Shown in pieces: positions 33,899-44,773 of a DNA stretch of 64,000 bases (position 1 is its first letter; each line of letters opens with the position of its first letter). Location of the stretch: NCBI RefSeq assembly GCF_001625195.1, contig NC_054390.1, positions 806,001 to 870,000 of the forward strand. The letters run 5' to 3'. Under the pieces are notes generated by a model, which was not told the DNA's origin, did not search any database, and saw only the letters and a list, made by a program, of their open reading frames with translations. The stretch is from Drechmeria coniospora. Taxonomy: Eukaryota; Ascomycota; Sordariomycetes; Hypocreales; Ophiocordycipitaceae. The position numbers were made by a program, and so were the translations under genes.

Positions 33899-35900
33899 TT
33901 GATTCTACACATGTACAGCGGCCGTGTATAAGAGAGACGGCAGTGAGGGATGTTAGGCCATGGTTTCTATTTTGCAATATATCCCTAGAGACATTTACAT
34001 GTCCATGATAATTAGAAGTGGAACAATTACAGAATTAACATGTGTTTTATGATAATCAAGCCTGGACATGATGTACTAGCGGACCGCCCCCTAGCCGGTG
34101 GTGATGCTCACTTGTGGAGTCTGTAAAAGCATAGCACCTCTGAAGCTTCAACCAACGTATCGTCGCATAAGATGCCTCATCAACCACGTTTTGTCGAGAC
34201 CTCTTCCACATGGTGCATAGGAAAAATACTAACAAGGTACGATTATGCTAGAGATGGCGCAATGGAGAAGACTCCACACTGGAAAGGGGTTGTTACCAAA
34301 TTTGGCGAGGAAACGCCCTCGCAATCCTTCACATCTCGGCCACATCGCTTGGCACAAACAGTCTGACCACTCCTCCCAGGCTATCGGCTCTCGCAGGGTA
34401 CAAGGAATCACCGGAAGTGGGCCGAGCTTATCGGGGTCCAGATGTTCCAGATGTTCCATGGGTAGGTACACCCACAATACGACTTGGATATGCACACAGG
34501 AGTGAGTCCCTTACCTTGACCTCCAGCCAGGGGTCATCTCATTTTCTCGCCATTAGCGCTATTTGAGAGCACATAGGCAAGAAAACGGAAATTATCCAAT
34601 TCAGCCGTGGGCTATCACACGCAGTTTGAGATATTCGATCCGACCTGTTCAAGACTAAGATAAGAGGACAAGGGGTGGCGTAGAACAGAGCGAGATGTTT
34701 CTGGTACGCATGCTGACGCAACAATTCAGGTGACATGCGTCAAGGTCAGGAATGAAGAGGATTCCTACCTGGCTGAACTTGCCCTGCCCATGCTAAATTT
34801 ATACTCGCGCATGATGAGCTTTCGGGTCATCATGAATGAGCGAAAAATCAAATACACTCCACACAGACATGTAGGTAGCATTGATATCTCACTATTCGGG
34901 CGGGGGTACAAAGGATCAAGTGACGGACGAAATACTCGTGTATTAAATTCCGAGACAAAAAGAAACATTTTCAGGCGGCAGACCGCCGGCGTCGCGGGCC
35001 GACATCCGGCACATTTCGAACCGCGACCGCGGCTACGGTACCGAGTGGATATTGGAGTTGCATCGGGCGCCTATGGGACCCGCCAGATGAGCAATGCGTT
35101 GGCGTAGCATTGCTTATTTCATCGTGGACGAGTAATACTTGTAAGTGCACTCTAGATGTGTAGAGTTAAGCAAGCTAACAACGGCATCTGTATGTGGACT
35201 CATCCATTTAATATATTCCAGCCAGGGTTTTGTTCAACGTCTAGCCAGAGACACGACACATGCCCTCGAAATTAAAGAATTGTTTTCCTATAGGAATCAT
35301 AGCTACCAGCTAGATGTGCCAAATCAGCAGTAACATATGTTGGGGCGATACCGTGGAGCTGTGAATAAGAATTGGATAATACTGAGCCTTGATACTCTAA
35401 GGACCATACGATGTGCACTCTAACATGCTGCGAGATGGCCAAAGAAATATTCAGCGATGTTTTACTTGGAGTAGTTGCCGATGTGGATTGTTATATCTGA
35501 TGATAAACAACCAACTCATCTAGATGAATTATGTTGGCCTCGTAGTATTTATGTTGATCGTCCAACCCTATGGAAATGATGAGCCAGCGATGCATGACGC
35601 AATCAATTGCCAAACTGACATAGTATTCCCTTCTGATGCAATTTTATCCATCTCGATGAAATATTGAACAAAGCAGCCTTCTATTTCTGTACCAGAAAAT
35701 AGGAGACTATCCATCGTCAAAGCCTTAGGCGATTGACCTGAGCCTTGACACACCTCTCTCACTGGAGCCCCCAAGAGTGCTGATAGCTTAAATCTGTTGT
35801 TCCCAGTGCTGCATATTGGGCCTTGACGACATCCTCCTCAACCACTAGTGTAGAGCAACCACTAACCCGCGACATCGACATCGTTCTGCGCAGGCTCATG
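33899..35900. other. 2 kb gap between UstYa-C and the precursor gene
   Basis: No complete gene recognised. On the minus strand at about 34229-34495 a frame with HLEHLDPDKLGPLPVIP and CLCQAMWPRCEGLRGRF has natural-looking composition but no identified domain or partner exons. AT-rich sequence dominates 34500-35750. Confidence 0.45.
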
Positions 35901-36702
35901 CTAGACGTAGAGCCAGCCGCTTCGAGTAGCGGCCACATCAACATGGTTCTCCTTCGCCTCGACATGTGCCTCATCACGCTTGGAATAGATCCATCCGCTT
36001 CGGGTGGCCGCAACATCAACGTGATTCTCGTTCGTCTCCGCAGGAGCAGCATCACGCTTGACATAGAGCCAGCCACTTCGTGTAGCCGCCACATCAACGT
36101 GGTTCTCCTTGCTGGCCTGCATAATCTGTCAGTATGGATTGGCCATTTAGGATAGATCTCAGTGGTCGGAACGCACATCAGACTTTGACTCGGCAGGAAT
36201 CGACTCTTCCGTGGAGTCACGCTTGACGTAGAGCCAACCGCTGCGAGTCGCGGCCACATCAACATGGTTCTCGTTGGCCTCGACTGGTACAGCTTCGTCA
36301 CGCTTGACATAGAGCCAGCCGCTTCGAGTTGCAGCTACGTCAACATGGTTCTCGGCCGCTTCGGCCGCCACGTCAACGTGGTTCTCCTTGCTGGCCTAGG
36401 GGTTCGGTCAGCGTCCATGCAGTCATTTTGAGCAGTTGATGGTTGCAACAACGTACGTTGGCCTCAGCAGGAGCGGATCCTTCTGTAGAGTCACGCTTGG
36501 AATAGATCCAGCCGCTTCGGGTAGCCGCTACATCGACGTGGTTCTCCTTGCTGGCCTTTATACCAAGTTAGCGGCGGGCTTAAGCTTTGGGATGGTCACG
36601 GTTGCAACGCACATCAAGGCCTGCTTCGGCTGGTGCAGGAACGGGCGAGGCCATGACGGCAGCGACCATGGCCGTCGCAGCAATTGAGGAGAGGAACTTC
36701 AT
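35901..36702 (-). CDS. Secreted multi-repeat RiPP precursor (dikaritin-type)
   Basis: The model is complement(join(35901..36116, 36177..36395, 36457..36555, 36613..36702)), 207 residues. Residues 1-19 (MKFLSSIAATAMVAAVMAS) are a signal peptide. The rest is repeats built as ENHVDVAATR, then a core, then KRD, then a variable acidic spacer. Six cores are present: SGWIYS (exon 2), SGWLYV twice (exon 3), then SGWLYV, SGWIYS and SGWLYV (exon 4). The first five are followed by Lys-Arg, a Kex2 site; the last is followed directly by the stop. Exons 2, 3 and 4 each start with ASKENHVDV and every intron is phase 0 and about 60 nt. This is the layout of ustiloxin, phomopsin and asperipin precursors: signal peptide, repeated core before KR, UstYa genes nearby. 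The core itself is unfamiliar. Tyr and Trp are the likely cross-linked residues (inference). Exon 3 also holds one repeat without a core. Confidence 0.9.
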
Positions 36703-38764
36703 GGTTCTGAAAAGGTAGAGGAAATGCCCTTGAGACGAGTGCAAAGTTCTTCGAGGTGGAATATTGTTTGGTACGTTTGTGAAAGATGAAGGGGAAAGGC
36801 TTTCATGTACTTGGGCGCTTGTTGCACCTTTATAATTGTCAATGACACCACAAAGATGCTGACAGATCTCCACGAAGTTGAAAAGACTCGCTCCCTACTA
36901 CGAACACTATTATTAGATCAAACCAGAGCAGTTGAATCACTACCAGGAGGAGTCCATGGCGTCCAGAAACCTCGGTCCGGATGTCACGCCCATCTAGTCT
37001 CATAGCTTTGAACGGTGTACGGTTCCTGCGAGAATTTGGCTTGAGTTCCTGTAAGCCGACTAATCAAAAGCCCCCGTCTCCAAGGTTCTCGTGCTACCGT
37101 TCTCCAGACACAATATTTCGGGCGCAAACTTGCTTGGCACAGGATCCGGGAGCATGGACGAACCGGGTACGCATTCCGGCCATTGACAGGAATCTGTATG
37201 ATTTCTGGAGCCCAAAAAAGACCCATGGTGATCGAGAGTGCCGCGGCCGTCCTTGGCTTCAGAGCCCTTCCGAGCCCTTCCGAGCCCTTCGGACAGTCCT
37301 ACCCGTTGCCTTGATCAAGATATCACGGTAGATGACAACATATGTCCTTATACGAATAGTAAGCAACAACGTATTGCTGCAAGTGGACCCGTCCGATAGC
37401 CGACTTCCGACGCAAGGACGGCGGTGTTCGAATATCGGCGAGTGAACCTCGGGGGTGGAGCCCGGGACCCTCCGTGGGGGGGCATGTAAGAAAGGATTCA
37501 AGGTTTATTACCAGCAAACATATAATACTTTGCATAACGATAAAGCAGGTACGGCAAGCAAGAAGGATTTCCGGGTTTTACCATACTCGTACAAGTGTGG
37601 ACTACTATTCTCCACTGCCCACACAACTACTCTGGAGCTGGGCGTAAGTTCGGTCTCGACTCTCGAGTCCGCGGGTCTCCGTGTGCGAAGGAGCGATGAC
37701 GAGCGACAGGCAATCTATCTATCGAGTATTGTGCACCTGTTGGTTTAAGTGCAAGGGGACGTATTCGTGTACCGCTCTCCGTGTGGATATGCCTACTTCC
37801 TCAATGTGCCCTCTGCCCGTCTGGCTGTTATGTCGACAGTGTGCATGGCATGGTCAAGAAGGCACCAGTTCTCTGGCATCCTGACTGACTCTATTCTCAT
37901 TCTACTCATCCCCTAGCCCCGGATAAGTTCCGCCACGCAACTAGCCTCCTTGATCAAAATCGAACGCATCAACCAGCCTTGGATCAGCCCTACAAGTTGA
38001 ATTGCATGTTTTCTGCACAACGCTGAGGCAAAACTATTACAATGGCATGAGGAAGTAGTTGGTGGGGGCAGACAGGGATGTGTTTGTACTGTCCTAGCCA
38101 ACATGTGCTAAATATACCTACTGTAATACTCCTTACAACGAAGGTGGATTCTTGTGTTCTTGTCCTTTCCATCAAAAGTAAATACTTACATGTCAATACG
38201 GTGTACACGCAGTCTGTACATGTATGTTCTTACTGCACGGCAAGTATTGTAGACGAGTACTACTACCTACCTGTGGTGCATTATTGCTTGGGGAAGCTAT
38301 CGTAATGCCCACAGAAATACGGTCTCATCACCAGAGAGTTGATGACGGCAAGATTTGCCTTTGGTGGGACCTTCAATTTATCAACGAGGCTACCAGACCT
38401 GAGAGAATGCACATCATCGATCCCATAACGATCCCATAAACGTCCTGATCATGTCAGGTGCTAGATCAACCTTTGAATGGACGTGCAAATGAAAGAACCC
38501 TGAGCCCATCTTGGAATCCTAGCAACTTGTTCGTACAATCCCAGTGTATGTTTACATAGTAGTTAGTGTCTGCTCAAAGTAGGCTTGCACGGAAGTTGCA
38601 AACAAATTTGTTCCTTTAGTCAGCCCTGAGCAGTGGTAGAAACCAAGTATAAAGGAGCTGATACATACGGGTTGCCCCTCCGTCTCAACCTCTCTCCCAT
38701 TACCCCTCCCTCCCCGTCCCAACGTTTAAGAAAGTCACACACACAAACTATCACAGACGCCGTC
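36703..38764. other. Intergenic, cluster edge
   Basis: 2 kb without a supportable gene. A small triplication of GAGCCCTTCC lies near 37260-37292. The stretch 37320-37560 has the look of an old retroelement edge but no matching partner repeat was found in the window. Short open frames on both strands show no domain. Confidence 0.45.
36829..36834 (-). promoter_or_regulatory. Candidate TATA box of the precursor gene
   Basis: TATAAA on the coding strand lies about 127 bp upstream of the precursor ATG, leaving room for a 5' leader of about 100 nt. It is the only such site in the near upstream region. Function is inferred from position. Confidence 0.4.
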
Positions 38765-40158
38765 ATGAACGTTAACCAGGAAGGGTTTGACCGTCGATTG
38801 GTTGTTGTGAAGCAGATCCTGCAGTGCTTTAATTTGAAGGTGCGATGCAGAACCCAACTTTTGCCCGTGCCTACTGCTAAGTCAAAACACCAATAGTCCA
38901 CACAAGTCACACCCCTTGCCTATGCTGAACGTTGCCCCTTTCCTTACAACAACTTCTCCTTCAAGGTGGACCTGGCTTGTCCAGCCACGTGCGCATCTTT
39001 TCCTGGAAGACAGCCGGGGACCTCGGTCCTTCCCCCGGAAGGCGTATCGACGCTCGTTGTCCGCCTTAGCAACCCCCTCGCCGAGGGTCTGAACAACATC
39101 AACCGCGTGCAAAATGAAGTAGCGTCTCTGCATCTCGCGCGCCAGTCTTTCGAGGCCTCTGGGCTTCCTCCTGTGGTCCCTGCTGTCTATGCCTGGGCTG
39201 GCCCTACTTTTCCTGACGTGGCCGGCGAGGAGGGATTCGGTTGGCTAGTCGGCGAGTTCAAGCCAGGCGCCGACTTGGACACCCAGTTTCCTGCCCTCTC
39301 CATGGGGGAGAAGGAAGCCGTCCTTTGGCAGATAGCGGAAATTGTTTCCGCGTTGCAGCGAGTGGCACTTCCTCAGTCCGTCACCGAATTCGGCGCCCTC
39401 ACCTTTGACGAGAATGGCCAGTTGGTGAGTGGGCAAATGCCGCTTCTGAAGGGGGGGCCGTGGAGTTCGTACGATCAAGTCTGGACCAAGAAGCTTCTGT
39501 CCCAGCTGGAAGATGCAGACAAGAGTTCTCTGCTTCAGGGTTGGAACGGACGAGATGTGAGGAAGCAAATCAATGATTTCCTAACTGCTGGAGGCGTGAC
39601 CAGAGTCCTCCATGAAGTGGACACAACCCAGCGGGTTTTGATTCACGGAGATCTGAGTACGTCGGGATAAATCTAGCCTCCGTCAGAGCATGCTAACGAC
39701 GGTTAGCGATGAACAACATGCTATTCGACAACACCACCAAGCGCATCACCGCTCTCCTTGATTTTGACTGGGCATGTGTTTCACATCCTTGCGACGAATA
39801 TCTGTCCGGCCTTTGGGACATTGGGGGCGGAATCCATGATGAAGTGCAGAAGTTTCAGTCCAGCATCATCACTGGGGACTACTCTAGCCCCCCCAGTGAC
39901 CTCAGCGACGAGGAATTAGAGGAATGGAAAGTATCTAGAGCTTGGAACTCTGCCATCTCCAAGGCGAGAGCAACAAGGCCAAGCACAATCGCAGGCGTCA
40001 AGGGCATCCAGGCGCTTCAAGAACTCGGAAACCTACTCTGTCCATTCTCGCTAGGAAACGAGGTCATGTTGAAGAGAATGCCTGATGAGGAAAAGAGCAA
40101 GAAGAAGGAGGATACTGAAAATCAGATCCTGGAATGGCTCCTGAAGCACAGCGCATAA
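38765..40158 (+). CDS. APH-family phosphotransferase
   Basis: A 428-residue aminoglycoside-phosphotransferase-fold protein of the large fungal APH family; the substrate is unknown. The model is join(38765..38839, 38897..39656, 39707..40158). The first intron (GTGCGA to CCAATAG) joins FNLK to STQVTPLAYAERCPFPYNNFSFKVDL, the conserved N-lobe entry. The second (GTACGT to GGTTAG, branch GCTAAC) reconstitutes HGDLTMNNML. Visible motifs are the VVRLSNP strand, the helix glutamate in VQNEVASLHLAR, the catalytic HGD with Asp277 and Asn282, and LLDFDWA with the Mg-binding Asp297. It ends with a charged helical tail (EEKSKKKEDTENQILEWL). It lies 2 kb beyond the RiPP precursor; a link to the cluster is possible but not shown. 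Confidence 0.85.
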
Positions 40159-41113
40159 TAGATTAGATTGGAGACTGGATGACAGGGTATTGTGTTGTAT
40201 CGAGGCGGCCCGAGCGAAAATATTAATGTGATTGAATGGTTGCCCCTGGAACAGTACGGTGGGTGCAGTAACCCATTATTTTGTTGACTGGAAACTCCAG
40301 ACGTTGCATTTCCAGCAGCCAGTCCGAGGGAGCCAGATATTCGGTTCAAAGCCAGGAGGTTGATTCAAAAGCCAGGATTGCACGGCGTTGGATGATACGA
40401 GCAAACTCTTGCGGGCTGGCCAGGATTAAAAATTAGGAGAAACAATGGCGAATGAACCTCACTTCCTCTGGCCCGCTTGCGGCCTCATGATCAACATTTC
40501 ATTGTATGCAATGCCCGGTTCGGTTGAGCTGCTTGTCCGACCAGCCAATGAGATGGACGGCGAGAATGATGTCTTGGGGTTCAATTGCACTCTCACCTGC
40601 GACAATAAACGATGTCTACCACCTGAGACGGCTCGGCACAGTGGCAGTGTACCAAGTGCTCCGAAGCCGCGGTGGGCGACTCGAGCGTTTGAAGCATTTC
40701 CCAGGCATCGTGACTCGGCAAAAACAGCGGGCTTGGAACGCGACTATCAGCAGTGGCCGACTAGTAAAAGAATGGGAAAGGATCGGCGCAACAGAAAGCC
40801 AAAGAGGCCAGGATGCTCTACTTTGCCGCAGACGGTTCTCATTCGGCATGGTGGTTGGTGACTCAGTGCGGTGCGACATTGACCTCAACTCCATTCCAGC
40901 CAGAACCCATCTCACGATGAAGGCTCTGGCTCAGCAGTAGGCGCGAGGGAAGTCGAAGCAAAAGGCTCGCAGTTCGCTCGCACGCCGTGCTGAGCTGTTG
41001 CCTCCAGAATTCGGCCTGCAGGAACTCGAACGACGACACGATGCAGACTGAACATTATTGTTGATCGACGTAGGCGTCGCCTCGCTTGGGCGCACCACAG
41101 GGCGCGCCTCAAG
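40159..41113. other. Intergenic, no features recognised
   Basis: Spacer of about 950 bp. Frames at 40445-40940 have coding-like GC but no domain, start context or splice partner that would support a gene. Confidence 0.4.
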
Positions 41114-41987
41114 ATGGACGCCGCGGCACCGCCAATGCGACAGCCGCTGCCGACTCTGTCGACCAAGGGACTTCGACGCGCTTCTGGTCCCTACAGCGCG
41201 ACGACGCTGGTAGGGAGCGAGCCGCCGAGTCCGCAACAGTCGTCACCGCACGCCGACGAATGGGCGTCGCCGGCAACGGCATGCCAAGAAGATTCGACGC
41301 CGGACGCGAAGAGCAAGGCCAAGAAGAAAAAGACGCTGCTCATCCGACTTCTCTCGTCCATTTTCATCACCGTCCTGGTGTCATTGTTCGTCGCCGCAGT
41401 CGTCGGCAGAATCCACGACCAGGGCAGCAGGCAGGGGAACGACAGCAAAGCGAGCGATTCCGCCGAGACGTGAGCGTCGGCAGCTGCCACCATCGACCGT
41501 GCCGAGACTGACACCGGGCAGGCCGGACACGGAACGATTCACCATGAGATCAATGCCGACGACGCCAGGCGCCAACGCCGACAGGCGAAGCTCGAGAAAA
41601 GACGCAGCAATCGAGTCGCCGCGTACAATGGGGACACCCAGCAGGACGTCCACGGCCCAAACTGTCTTTCCACCGTTGACGACGGTTGACTGCGTGTCCA
41701 TGGCCATGCTTACGGACGCATCGATGGTGACGAGCATCGGTCAAGCGACGCCTCCCTCCAGCAATCCTCAGCCTTCGTACACGGCAGCCTCGGCGATGTT
41801 GGGAATTGTGGTGTACTCTTTCAACGGATGTCTCTGGGCACAGTCGACAGACAGATGCGGAATGGACAAGCCGATGTCTCTTCGCTGCAAAACGATATGC
41901 CCGGAAAGGAATCTGGGTGAGGAATCTGGAGAAGACAATTCGGCCGTCGAGGTTTTCATGAATGACTGGAAGTCGAATTGCGGCTGA
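41114..41987 (+). CDS. Putative single-span membrane protein, unknown function
   Basis: The model is join(41114..41469, 41522..41987), 273 residues. The first exon encodes a Pro/Ser-rich N-terminus, a lysine-rich stretch (KSKAKKKK) and one membrane span (LLIRLLSSIFITVLVSLFVAAVV, about 78-100). The 52-nt intron (GTGAGC to GGGCAG) keeps the frame and joins SAET to PDTERFTMRS. The second exon gives a Ser/Thr-rich stretch and a C-terminal part with cysteines (FNGCLWAQSTDRC, SLRCKTICPERN, MNDWKSNCG) that would face the lumen or outside if the basic side is cytosolic. I recognise no family. It lies about 370 bp upstream of PUS1 on the same strand. Confidence 0.6.
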
Positions 41988-42357
41988 TGGAGGAGGGATG
42001 CCGATGATGCCAAAGACATGATTGATATAATTCGTCAGGTATGCGTAATGAGCTGTGCATCACCAGGGGACCGGAAAAGGAACAAAATGGAGGAAGAAGA
42101 GGAAGCGATGGCGATTGTAGACGCGGGATCGATAGATGCAGAGAGTAAGTGTAGGTGTAAGTGATTCTCCTGTGATGATCATGGGATGCACTGTGCTGCA
42201 CCGTGCTTAGTTGCACTGTGTGCAAGTAGTAGCCTGAGGCGTCCAGGTGCTGGTCTGGCCCCACTTCCAATTCAGTGATGAAATTCTCTGCTTCGATGCT
42301 CCTCGTCGAGGCCATATAATCACCCTCGTCCAATTCCGCTCCCACGCCAATGCAAGC

Positions 42358-44264
42358 ATGGCGACTGACAATGAGACCCGTCCAGAGGATGGCGCCCCTG
42401 CTGGAGAGCGCAGCGAGGCCTCGGCGGTTTCCAACGACACGCCCAGCGACTCTCAGCCGATGTCGGGCACCGACAAGGACACTGAGCACGAAGGCAAAGC
42501 ACGAAACCGCAACGCCGGACGGGCAGAGCGAAAGTAGGTCCGCCGGCGGCACGGAGCGACACACGCCAACGGCGCTGACAGCTTGCAGGCGCGAGAAGAT
42601 GAGCGCCAACAAGCGCAAGAAGCAAGACGACTGGCGCGAGTGGAAGCGGCGCAAGGTCAACGCCATGGGCGACTCGGTCGAGGGCGACAGCAAGAATCCC
42701 TTCTCCAAGGAGGAGATTGAGTCGGAGGAGCGACGGCCGAAGCGAAAGGTGGCGGTCATGATCGGCTACTCGGGCACCGGCTACAAGGGGATGCAGGTCA
42801 ACGGCGACGAGCCGACGATCGAGCGCGACCTGTTTAAGGCCTTCATCGAGGCCGGGGCCATCTCCAAGGCCAACGCCGACGACCCGCGAAAGTCGAGCCT
42901 CGCACGCTGCGCGCGCACCGACAAGGGCGTGCACGCGGCCGGCAACGTCATCAGCCTGAAGCTCATCATCGAGGACGACGACATCGTCGACAAGATCAAC
43001 ACGTTCCTGCCGGAGCAGATCCGGATATGGGGCATCCAGCGGACGAACAACAACTTCAACTGCTACCAGTACTGCGACTCGCGCTGGTACGAGTACCTGC
43101 TGCCGAGCCACTGCCTGCTGCCGCCGCACCCGCAGACGTACCTCGGCCGGAAGCTCGTCGAGCTGAACGAGGAGTACGGCGCGTCGGAGGCCGTGGCCGG
43201 GAGGATGGCCGACGTGAAGGACTTTTGGGCCGACGTGGAGGAGAAGGAGGTCAAGCCGATGCTCGCGGCCCTCAACCCCGAGATCAGGGCGGCCGTGCTC
43301 GAGCGGCTGCACGTGTCCGAGTACGAGCTCGAAGCGCAGGAGAGGCGGGAGGCGGAGAAGACGGCCGAGGAGAAGGCCGGGGAGCAGGCCGGGGAGCAGG
43401 CCGGGGAAAAGGTCGGGGAAAAGGCCGGGGAGGCGAGCAGGCCGACGCTCGTGAGCCACAAGCCCAAGAAGGGCGAGCTCGGCCCCGTCGACTTTGCCCT
43501 CCGCGACGTCAAGGCGGCCTACATCGCGGCGAAGCGCCGGTACCGCATCAGCACGGAGCGGCGGGAGCGTCTCCAGGCGGCGCTCGACGAGTACGTCGGC
43601 ACCAACAACTTTCACAACTTTACGGTGCAAAAGGCCTTTGGCGACGCCTCGTCCAAGCGGCACATCAAGTCCTTTGTCGTGAACCCCAAGCCGATCCTCA
43701 TCGGCGACACGGAGTGGCTCTCGCTCAAGGTGCACGGCCAGAGCTTCATGATGCACCAGATCCGGAAGATGGTCGGCATGGTGAGCCTGCTGGTGCGCTG
43801 CGGCACGACGCTCGACCGGGTTCGGGAGAGCTACCGGAACATCAAGATTGCCATCCCCAAGGCGCCGGGGCTCGGGCTGCTCCTCGAAAGGCCAGTCTTT
43901 GTCAACTACAACCGGCGGGCCCAGGATCAGCTGAACCGGCCGTGCATCGACTTTGACCAGTACGACGAGCGGCTGGAGGCCTTTAAGGAGAAGCACATCT
44001 ACACGCGCATCTTTGACGTCGAGGAGAAGGAAAACACGTACGTCGCCCCGTGCACGGCGGCGATGGCGACGGACAATGCTGACGCGGACAAACAGATTCC
44101 ACGCCTTTTTCAACCAAATAGACCAGTTCAAGTCGAACCACTTCCTATGGCTGACGGCCGGCGGCGTAGGCATCGCCGACATATCCCGAGGCGACGGCAA
44201 GGCGCAGGATGTCGACAAGCAGCTGGGCGACGAGAACGAAGACCCCGAGGGCGGTGAAGGTTAG
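42358..44264 (+). CDS. PUS1: tRNA pseudouridine synthase 1
   Basis: TruA-family enzyme that isomerises uridines at several tRNA positions (and in some other RNAs) in the nucleus. The model is join(42358..42533, 42589..44037, 44096..44264), 597 residues. Exon 1 is a disordered polar N-terminus. The first intron (GTAGGT to TTGCAG) leads to REKMSANKRKKQDDWREWKRRK, a basic nuclear-targeting stretch. The core has VAVMIGYSGTGYKGMQ, the catalytic Asp in RCARTDKGVHAAGNVISL (about residue 170), GTNNFHNFTVQK and GQSFMMHQIRKMVGM. An acidic repeat insert (EKAGEQAGEQAGEKVGEKAGE, in part) sits in the middle. The last intron (GTACGT to AACAG) restores the conserved tail TFHAFFNQIDQFKSNHFLWL; without it the frame runs into Arg-rich nonsense. 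It is convergent with MED22. Confidence 0.94.
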
Positions 44265-44354
44265 GCGAAGGAGCTGGATGCGGCGAAGAAGCTGGATGTG
44301 ACGGGACGATGGTTACCCCGGAAAATGCATGGTAGATGTGGCATTGGACAAATT

Positions 44355-44560
44355 CATGGTCAAATGAGCCCATGTGTAGCAGACGTGATGAAACCCATGC
44401 TCAAAGGAGTCCATGTGCAGCAGACGTGTTGAAATTCATGGTCAAATGAGCCCATGCGTAGCAGACGTGGTGAAAGCCATGCTCAAAGGAGTCTATGCGC
44501 AGCAGACGTGTTGAAATTCATGGTCAAAAGATCATGTGGAGCAGACGTGGTGATGTGCAT
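44355..44560 (+). repeat. 41-bp tandem repeat between PUS1 and MED22
   Basis: About five copies; the word CAGACGTG recurs at 41-bp steps (about 44380, 44421, 44462 and 44503, then 39 bp). It lies just downstream of PUS1 and may be inside its 3' untranslated region. Confidence 0.85.
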
Positions 44561-44773
44561 GGCTAAACGAGCACATCAGCATAGGCATGTTGCGTCCACC
44601 GGTAGGAAACAAGCGCAAAGTGGCAAAATGTATTGATGGATGGAACGCGTGGCATAGCTCGCCGTCTGTCCACCACGTGCGTGCACAGCTATGCCGGGGT
44701 ATCTCTTGCTCGGCCCAAAGGGTGGATGGATGGCGAATAGAAAAGCAAAGGGAAGCAAAGGCCAGCCGTCGGC

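Noticed and set aside
34229..34495. Possible extra gene of the RiPP cluster on the minus strand
   Set aside because: Composition is natural but no domain, signal peptide or partner exon could be found; not called without transcript support.
36981..37331. 116-codon plus-strand frame at the cluster edge
   Set aside because: Ends in a GAGCCCTTCC triplication and has no domain; probably chance.
42320..44218. Antisense frame of over 600 codons across PUS1
   Set aside because: Composition is Leu/Val/Arg/Asp-biased with no domain; the PUS1 reading is unambiguous.
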